Origin: CAYREV01 sp964423345 | GTDB taxonomy: Bacteria > Bacteroidota > Rhodothermia > Balneolales > Balneolaceae | Assembly: GCA_964423345.1 (NCBI GenBank) | Contig: CAYREV010000040.1 | Location: forward strand, 1 to 15,502 | Direction: 5' to 3' | Length of the DNA stretch: 15,502 nucleotides | Shown: positions 13,800 through 15,502 of the stretch, piece after piece | How positions within the stretch are numbered: position 1 is the stretch's first letter | Layout of the letters: each line of letters begins with the position of its first letter | The notes under the pieces: model-generated | What the model was told of the DNA's origin: nothing | Seen by the model: the letters and a program-made list of their open reading frames with translations, nothing else | The model's database searches: none | Program-made: the position numbers and the translations under genes

Positions 13800-15502
13800 T
13801 CAGGAAGAGGGCAGAACGTCCTTAAGGTATCGGCCTGTATGGCTTTTCTCAATTGCCGTGATCTCTTCAGGTGTACCCTCCCCGACTATTTGTCCCCCTG
13901 CAAAGCCGCCTTCGGGCCCGATATCTATGATATGGTCGGCGCACTTTATCACATCCAGGTTGTGTTCGATGATGATGACGGTATGGCCGTTGTTGACCAG
14001 TTCGTTAAAAGAATCAAGCAGCTTGGAGATATCCTCGAAATGAAGGCCGGTTGTCGGTTCGTCGAAGAAGTAAAGGGTGTGGTCGCCGGCCGATTTCGAC
14101 AGGAATTTGGCCAGTTTTACCCGCTGGGCTTCGCCTCCCGAGAGGGTGGTGGCACTCTGGCCCAGCTTCAGGTATCCCAGGCCCACATCTTCCATCGGCT
14201 GAAGACGTGAAGTAATGGATGGCTCATCTACAAAAAACTCTATGGCTTCGGAGACCGACATCTCGAGGACGTCGTGAATGTTTTTCCCGCGGTATTTCAC
14301 CTGCAGCACGTCCTTGCGGTAGCGCTTGCCGTTGCACTCCTCGCAGGTAAGCTCTATGTCGGCCATAAACTGCATCTCGATGGTCTGTATACCTTCCCCC
14401 TGGCAGTTCTCGCAGCGTCCCCCGGGTACGTTGAAAGAGAAGTGGCCCGGCTCGTAACCCATGATCTTGGATTGGCGGGTGTTGGCAAAGAGGTCGCGTA
14501 TGCCGTCAAAAGCCTTGGTATAGGTGGCCGGATTGGAGCGTGAAGAGCGGCCGATAGGCGACTGGTCGACCATCTCTACCGAGTCGATGTGGTTGACACC
14601 GCTGATGGCGCGGTGGCGCCCCACCTTGTCATTATAGGTGCCCATGCGTTTTTGAATGCCTGCATAGAGGGTATCGTGGACCAGGGTGGACTTGCCCGAG
14701 CCGCTGACGCCGGTGACGCAGATCAGTTTTCCCAGCGGGAAATCCACCTCGAGGCTTTTCAGGTTGTGCTCAGTAGCTCCCTCGAGGGTTATGCAGTTGC
14801 CGGTTCCCTTTCTTCGCTTTTCGGGGACGGGGATCTCCTTGCGCCCGCTGAGGTACTTGCCGGTCAGGGTCTTCGATTCCAGCAGCTCTTCATAGGAACC
14901 GGTGAAATTGATTTCTCCACCGTGGACCCCGGCAAAGGGGCCGATATCGATGATATTGTCGGCCGAGGCTATCATCTCGGGATCGTGCTCTACAACCAGT
15001 ACGGTGTTGCCGATATCGCGAAGCGATTTCAGGATGTTAATCAGCCGGTCGTTATCGCGGGGATGCAGTCCGATGGTGGGTTCGTCGAGCACGTACAGGC
15101 TGCCGATCAGCGAGCTGCCCAGCGAGTTGGCCAGGCTGATGCGCTGCGACTCGCCGCCGCTCAGGGTGTTGGCCTTGCGGTTCAGGGTCAGGTATTCGAG
15201 GCCGACCTCGTCGAGGTATTTCAGGCGGGTGCGAATTTCGTAGAGCACCTGTTCGGCCACCTCTTTTTCAAAATCTGTCAGTTCCAGCTCTTCGAAAAAT
15301 TCACGGGCATGGCCGATAGTCATCTCGCCCACCTCGCCGATATGCCTGCCGTTGACTTTTACGTGCAGGGCGTCCTTGCGAACCCGGTATCCTTCGCAGT
15401 CCGGGCAGCGGCTGTAGCCCCTGTAGCGGGAATAGAAAACGCGCATGTGCACTTTATAGGACTGGCTTTTGACATCCTCGAAGAAGGGCCTGATGCCGAT
15501 AT
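13800..15502 (-). CDS. uvrA: UvrABC excinuclease subunit A, C-terminal part (5' truncated by window)
   Basis: 566 codons are visible; the start lies beyond the window edge (E. coli UvrA has 940 residues). The upstream-most codons continue the UvrA frame past the GTG at 15452, so that is not a start. UvrA dimers recognise bulky DNA lesions and load UvrB in nucleotide excision repair. Seen in order: second half of the first zinc module 'CPDCEGYRVR'; first ABC signature 'NTLSGGESQRISLANSLGS' with Walker B 'LYVLDEPTIGLHPRD'; second Walker A 'GVSGSGKSTLVHDTLY'; C-terminal zinc finger Cys-x2-Cys-x19-Cys-x2-Cys ('GGRCENC' ... 'CEEC'); second signature 'TTLSGGEAQRVKLAKFL' and Walker B 'LYFFDEPTTGLHFED'. 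The UvrB-binding domain lies outside the window, so UvrA1 rather than UvrA2 is inferred from overall similarity. Followed by its own terminator. Confidence 0.97.
   Translation of the reverse strand, partial: IGIRPFFEDVKSQSYKVHMRVFYSRYRGYSRCPDCEGYRVRKDALHVKVNGRHIGEVGEMTIGHAREFFEELELTDFEKEVAEQVLYEIRTRLKYLDEVGLEYLTLNRKANTLSGGESQRISLANSLGSSLIGSLYVLDEPTIGLHPRDNDRLINILKSLRDIGNTVLVVEHDPEMIASADNIIDIGPFAGVHGGEINFTGSYEELLESKTLTGKYLSGRKEIPVPEKRRKGTGNCITLEGATEHNLKSLEVDFPLGKLICVTGVSGSGKSTLVHDTLYAGIQKRMGTYNDKVGRHRAISGVNHIDSVEMVDQSPIGRSSRSNPATYTKAFDGIRDLFANTRQSKIMGYEPGHFSFNVPGGRCENCQGEGIQTIEMQFMADIELTCEECNGKRYRKDVLQVKYRGKNIHDVLEMSVSEAIEFFVDEPSITSRLQPMEDVGLGYLKLGQSATTLSGGEAQRVKLAKFLSKSAGDHTLYFFDEPTTGLHFEDISKLLDSFNELVNNGHTVIIIEHNLDVIKCADHIIDIGPEGGFAGGQIVGEGTPEEITAIEKSHTGRYLKDVLPSS

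Noticed and set aside
1..15502. Mobile element, phage, defence or CRISPR content
   Set aside because: No transposase or integrase motifs, no regularly spaced repeats, no toxin-antitoxin or restriction genes; base use is even across the window.

Overview
The window looks like chromosomal, mostly housekeeping DNA from a Bacteroidota/Balneolota-type bacterium. Three things suggest this: the tRNA-Asp promoter has the TTG / TAnnTTTG form typical of that superphylum, several genes lack a clear Shine-Dalgarno sequence, and the mix of families fits (secreted ThuA protein, ManC-type guanylyltransferase without an isomerase domain, two-repeat cupredoxin-like protein). By eye the base composition is mid-50s % GC and fairly even, with no island-like shift. 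I see no transposase, phage gene, CRISPR array or toxin-antitoxin pair.

Layout. 1-527 (+): 3' end of a cupredoxin-like secreted protein. 742-815 (-): tRNA-Asp(GUC) with its own promoter and terminator. 1010-1402 (+): apaG. 1581-2132 (-): lipid/thiol-type glutathione peroxidase with a signal peptide. 2181-3995 (+): a tight three-gene run of an outer-membrane-like barrel protein, a 102-residue unknown, and a PhnP-like metallo-beta-lactamase-fold hydrolase. The last two overlap by four bases. 4008-6516 (-): manC, ruvA and ruvC, all in one direction (ruvC-ruvA close together, manC about 200 bases further on). 6581-6784: a non-coding stretch with stem-loops that ends in a strong intrinsic terminator. 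6785-8122 (-): an alanine/glycine:cation symporter whose conserved N-terminus extends past the first normal start codon. 8334-9832 (+): coaX (type III pantothenate kinase) and a MarC-family membrane protein. 9833-9987: a REP-like palindrome, a terminator and a leader hairpin. 9988-10461 (+): GAF-domain protein of the free methionine-(R)-sulfoxide reductase family. 10478-12810 (-): a two-gene ABC transporter (12-TM-like permease, then ATPase). 12945-13718 (-): secreted ThuA-domain protein. 13800-15502 (-): C-terminal 566 residues of uvrA, cut by the window edge.

Functional themes are DNA repair (ruvC, ruvA, uvrA), oxidative-stress defence (glutathione peroxidase, fRMsr-like GAF protein), coenzyme A synthesis (coaX), and nucleotide-sugar supply for surface polysaccharide (manC). 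Membrane transport (AGCS symporter, MarC, ABC pair) completes the set. These sit next to one another without forming one pathway.

I did not find a convincing new multi-gene system. The observations most worth checking are the non-canonical start of the symporter, the structured non-coding stretch near 6.6-6.76 kb, the REP-like palindrome at 9.85 kb, and two conserved-residue departures (the GAF protein and CoaX).
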